Below are positions 61,963 through 64,000 of a stretch of 64,000 bases of DNA, in pieces. The translations under genes were made by a program, and so were the position numbers. Source of the stretch: Holophagales bacterium UBA2201 (GTDB lineage Bacteria > Acidobacteriota > Thermoanaerobaculia > UBA2201). How positions within the stretch are numbered: the first letter of the stretch is position 1; each line of letters begins with the position of its first letter. Under the pieces are notes generated by a model, which saw only the letters and a list, made by a program, of their open reading frames with translations, had not been told where the DNA came from and ran no database searches. The stretch lies in assembly GCA_002327305.1 (NCBI GenBank), contig DCUZ01000016.1, positions 24,527 to 88,526 on the forward strand, in the 5' to 3' direction.

Positions 61963-63071
61963 AGAAGATCGAGGTCATCCAGCACTTCCCCGCCTCCCCC
62001 GACGAGGTGGTCTACCGGTTTCCCCAGGAGGGGGCCGCGGACATCTTCATCGGCGCCCAACTCATCGTCCAGGAGAACCAGGAGGCCGTCTTCTTCCGCG
62101 ACGGCAAGGCCCTGGACACGTTCGGGCCGGGCCGCCACACCCTGGCCACGCTGAACCTGCCGATCATCACCCGCACCCTCACCATCCCCTGGGAAAAATC
62201 GCCGTTCCAGGCGAGCGTCGTCTTCGTCAACCGGAAGACCTTCATCAACCGCAAGTGGGGCACCAAGGAGCCCATCGTCTTCCGGGACAAGGAACTCTCC
62301 CTTGTCCGCCTGCGCGCCTTCGGCACCTATTCCCTGCGGATCAGGAACAGCCAGGTCTTCGTCAACGAGATCGTGGGGGGGCAGGGGCTCTACCACACGG
62401 AGGAGCTCGAGGACTTTTACCGCGACGTCATCGCCGCGCGCCTGGCCGACGTCCTGGGCGAGAACCTCAAGACCATCTTCGACCTCCCCGCCCTCTACGA
62501 CGAGCTGGGCACCCTGATGAAATCGCGCCTGGCCACCGACTACTCCAAGCACGGCGTGGAGCTGGTGGATTTCCTGGTCTCTTCCGTGACGCCGCCCGAT
62601 GAGGTGCTGGCCAAGATGGACGAGCGGGCCGGCATGGGCGCCGTGGGCGACCTCAACGCCTACATGAAGTTCAAGGCCGCCCAGGCCATCCAGGACGCCG
62701 CCAAAGCGGGCGGCGAGGGGGGCGGGATCGCCGGCGCCGGCGTGGGGATGGGTGCGGGGATCGGCCTCGGCATGGCCATGCCCCAGATGCTCCAGCAGGC
62801 CATGGCGGGAGGTGGCGGCGCCGCGACCACACCGTGCCCCAAGTGCAACGCCGCCGTCCCCGCCGGGGCCAAGTTCTGCCCCGGTTGCGGGGCCACCATG
62901 TCCGTCCCGATGGGGACCATGGCCTGCCCCGCCTGCGGCAAGCCCATCCCCGCGGGCGCCAAGTTCTGCCCCGAGTGCGGCAAGGCCACCAGCGCAGCCT
63001 GCCCCGCCTGCGGCAAGCCCGTCGCCCCGGGGGCGAAATTCTGCCCGGAGTGCGGAGCTAAAATAGGCTGA
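61959..63071 (+). CDS. SPFH-domain protein with three zinc ribbons
   Basis: 370 residues. The N-terminal two thirds are an SPFH (stomatin-like) domain of the YdjI type: [29 protein letters not shown] and [11 protein letters not shown] glycine-rich linker follows, then three double-Cys zinc-ribbon halves starting CPKC, CPAC and CPAC, each ending GAKFCPxCG. Such proteins scaffold membrane stress complexes (Bacillus YdjI). End of the operon. Confidence 0.88.
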   Translation: MKKIEVIQHFPASPDEVVYRFPQEGAADIFIGAQLIVQENQEAVFFRDGKALDTFGPGRHTLATLNLPIITRTLTIPWEKSPFQASVVFVNRKTFINRKWGTKEPIVFRDKELSLVRLRAFGTYSLRIRNSQVFVNEIVGGQGLYHTEELEDFYRDVIAARLADVLGENLKTIFDLPALYDELGTLMKSRLATDYSKHGVELVDFLVSSVTPPDEVLAKMDERAGMGAVGDLNAYMKFKAAQAIQDAAKAGGEGGGIAGAGVGMGAGIGLGMAMPQMLQQAMAGGGGAATTPCPKCNAAVPAGAKFCPGCGATMSVPMGTMACPACGKPIPAGAKFCPECGKATSAACPACGKPVAPGAKFCPECGAKIG

Positions 63072-63103
63072 AGAGGTGCAGGCTGAAGGCGGAAGATAGA
63101 AGC

Positions 63104-63132
63104 GTAAATGGTAAATAGTAAAGGGTAAAGGG
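63104..63132. repeat. GTAAATGG/GTAAAGG imperfect heptamer repeats
   Basis: gtaaatggtaaatagtaaag and following, four imperfect units, just upstream of the toxin remnant. Same kind of spacer repeat as elsewhere in the window. Confidence 0.75.
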
Positions 63133-63139
63133 TCGGCGT

Positions 63140-63455
63140 ATGATTCAAAAAGTTATATCACAGAACGGTGTTCCCATTCGCCTGCCCCAGGAACGCTGGT
63201 TCCACATCTCGGAAGAACATCCTGAGATGGCGGGTTATTATCATGATGTGCTTGAAGCCATACTCCGAACCCAAGACCATCTATGCCGGCCGATCTGGAG
63301 AACACATAGTTATTCGGGAATTGGAACGCGGCAAGTATCTCGTTGCCGTTTATCGGGAAATCAGCGCGGATGATGGTTTCTTAATCACGGCATTTCTCAC
63401 ATCCCGCTCCCGACAATTCACACGGAGGACCATACTATGGAAAGCAAAGAAATAA
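63140..63455 (+). pseudogene. Frameshifted RNase-toxin-like gene upstream of DUF2283
   Basis: Frame one (from 63140) reads PQERWFHISEEHPEMAGYY then VLEAI; frame two continues from about 63260 with EPKTIYAGRSGEHIVIREL, KYLVAVYREISADDGFLI and ITAFLTSR. Joined, they make one small protein of the kind found next to DUF2283 genes (a PBECR/RelE-like domain). One extra base near 63257-63270 separates the halves. It may be an inactive toxin, a sequencing error or a programmed frameshift. Confidence 0.7.
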
Positions 63456-63676
63456 GACAGATCATGACGCTTGTCCCCGGACTTCTGAAACTGCCACAGA
63501 AGAGCCTTTGGACCACCTATGACAAAGAGGCGGACGTCCTTTACATCAATTTCAAGAAGCCGAGCCATACCGATGATTCGGAGATGACCAAGGATGACAT
63601 CATCATCCGGTATGAAAAAGGCAAGATTGTGGGCGTGACCATCCTCAATGCCGCCAGGAAGTTCCAAAAACACTGA
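63437..63676 (+). CDS. DUF2283 protein (antitoxin candidate)
   Basis: 79 residues. YDKEADVLYINF, DDIIIRYEKGKIVGVTILNA are the family signature. gaggacc-type ribosome site before ATG 63437. Overlaps the frameshifted gene, with which it would form a pair. Confidence 0.88.
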   Translation: MESKEIRQIMTLVPGLLKLPQKSLWTTYDKEADVLYINFKKPSHTDDSEMTKDDIIIRYEKGKIVGVTILNAARKFQKH

Positions 63677-63697
63677 TGGAACCGCAGGAGGTCGAGC

Positions 63698-63913
63698 ATG
63701 TCTGCCCATTCCGAAATCAAGAAGCTCAGTGTCGCTGAGCGGATCTTGGTGGTGGAGGAGATCTGGGACAGCATCGCGAAGGATCAGTCCGCCCTCCCCG
63801 TCACGGCGGCCCAGCGGAGGGAATTGGACCGCCGCCTCCGCGTCCACGAAGCATCGCCCGATGATACGGCGCCGTGGAAAGCCGTTAGAGCCAGGATCAA
63901 GAAGAAGAAATGA
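63698..63913 (+). CDS. Addiction module antitoxin-like protein
   Basis: 71 residues, KLSVAERILVVEEIWDSIAKD at the start and a basic tail, typical of the small antitoxins paired with RelE/ParE toxins. Its stop overlaps the start of the next frame (ATGA). Confidence 0.85.
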   Translation: MSAHSEIKKLSVAERILVVEEIWDSIAKDQSALPVTAAQRRELDRRLRVHEASPDDTAPWKAVRARIKKKK

Positions 63914-64000
63914 CCCGGGTATTGGTCATCCGCCGACAGGCGGAGGCGGAGCTTAAGACCGCCTATGACTCGCTTTTCTCGCCTTTCTCGCCTTTCTCGC
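63910..64000 (+). CDS. RelE/ParE-like toxin, 5' part only (cut by window end)
   Basis: Starts MTRVLVIRRQAEAELKTAYD, the usual start of ParE/RelE toxins paired with this antitoxin. The remaining codons are LFSPFSPFS, made by a 9-base tandem repeat (cgcctttct), where a toxin would have WYE... The gene is either broken or the last 40 bases are an assembly artefact. Confidence 0.6.
   Translation, partial: MTRVLVIRRQAEAELKTAYDSLFSPFSPFS

Overview
This is a GC-rich, densely coded chromosome segment from a diderm (Gram-negative) bacterium. Lipid A genes (lpxA, lpxD), a LolA-like carrier, OmpH/Skp and many lipoproteins show an outer membrane. An alternative complex III plus a caa3-type oxidase shows aerobic respiration. 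Serine/threonine kinase signalling, an adenylate cyclase/TPR protein and a Rhs protein are in the style of Acidobacteriota, Myxococcota and similar lineages. There is no rRNA or tRNA gene, so the phylum is a guess; I lean to Acidobacteriota or a relative.

Layout. 0-4.8 kb: lolA-like (cut by the window edge), tgt, yajC, secD, secF and a strong terminator. 4.8-11.4 kb: an accessory island with a type IIG restriction-modification enzyme, an AT-rich Apea/HEPN-like protein, a small membrane protein and a Trm112-type methyltransferase. It is flanked by a 73-bp direct repeat that duplicates the 3' part of a small secreted-protein gene. 11.4-17.8 kb: tandem repeats, then one tightly overlapping minus-strand operon read ompH-lpxD-fabZ-lpxA-Gfo/Idh-mtnP-ABC ATPase-ABC permease. 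18-31.2 kb: mixed housekeeping and signalling genes: YciI-like, ECF sigma with anti-sigma and YbjQ, antiporter, OsmC, a polytopic membrane protein with a HEAT protein, cyclase/TPR protein, exonuclease, and a kinase with two phosphatases. 31.2-39.9 kb: a polymorphic-toxin locus with a 1633-residue Rhs protein, an orphan Rhs C-terminal module that still carries a scrap of Rhs core, three lipoprotein genes (two paralogous) and a divergent XRE regulator. 40-53.1 kb: one minus-strand respiratory operon, Sco, caa3 oxidase subunits, haem O synthase, then alternative complex III. 53.4-63.1 kb: a lipoprotein, a glycosyltransferase-like membrane protein, a PfkB kinase, then a plus-strand operon with DUF164, RNase HI, yggS, yggT, divIVA, hutI and an SPFH/zinc-ribbon protein. 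63.1-64 kb: remnants and members of toxin-antitoxin pairs, cut by the window end.

Two themes run across the window. First, many genes have a sigma70-like -10 box placed so that the transcript would start at or within a few bases of the start codon, which suggests leaderless transcripts. Second, gene borders carry short imperfect repeats (TTCGAGT, GAACTCC, AAGTAAGAATTAAG and GTAAAGG types) and REP-like double hairpins; one repeat array has been read into the C-terminus of the ActB subunit.

The best candidates for something undescribed are the RM-HEPN island with its replaced 3' gene end (4.8-11.4 kb) and the Rhs locus with its orphan toxin tip and paralogous lipoproteins (31.5-39 kb).
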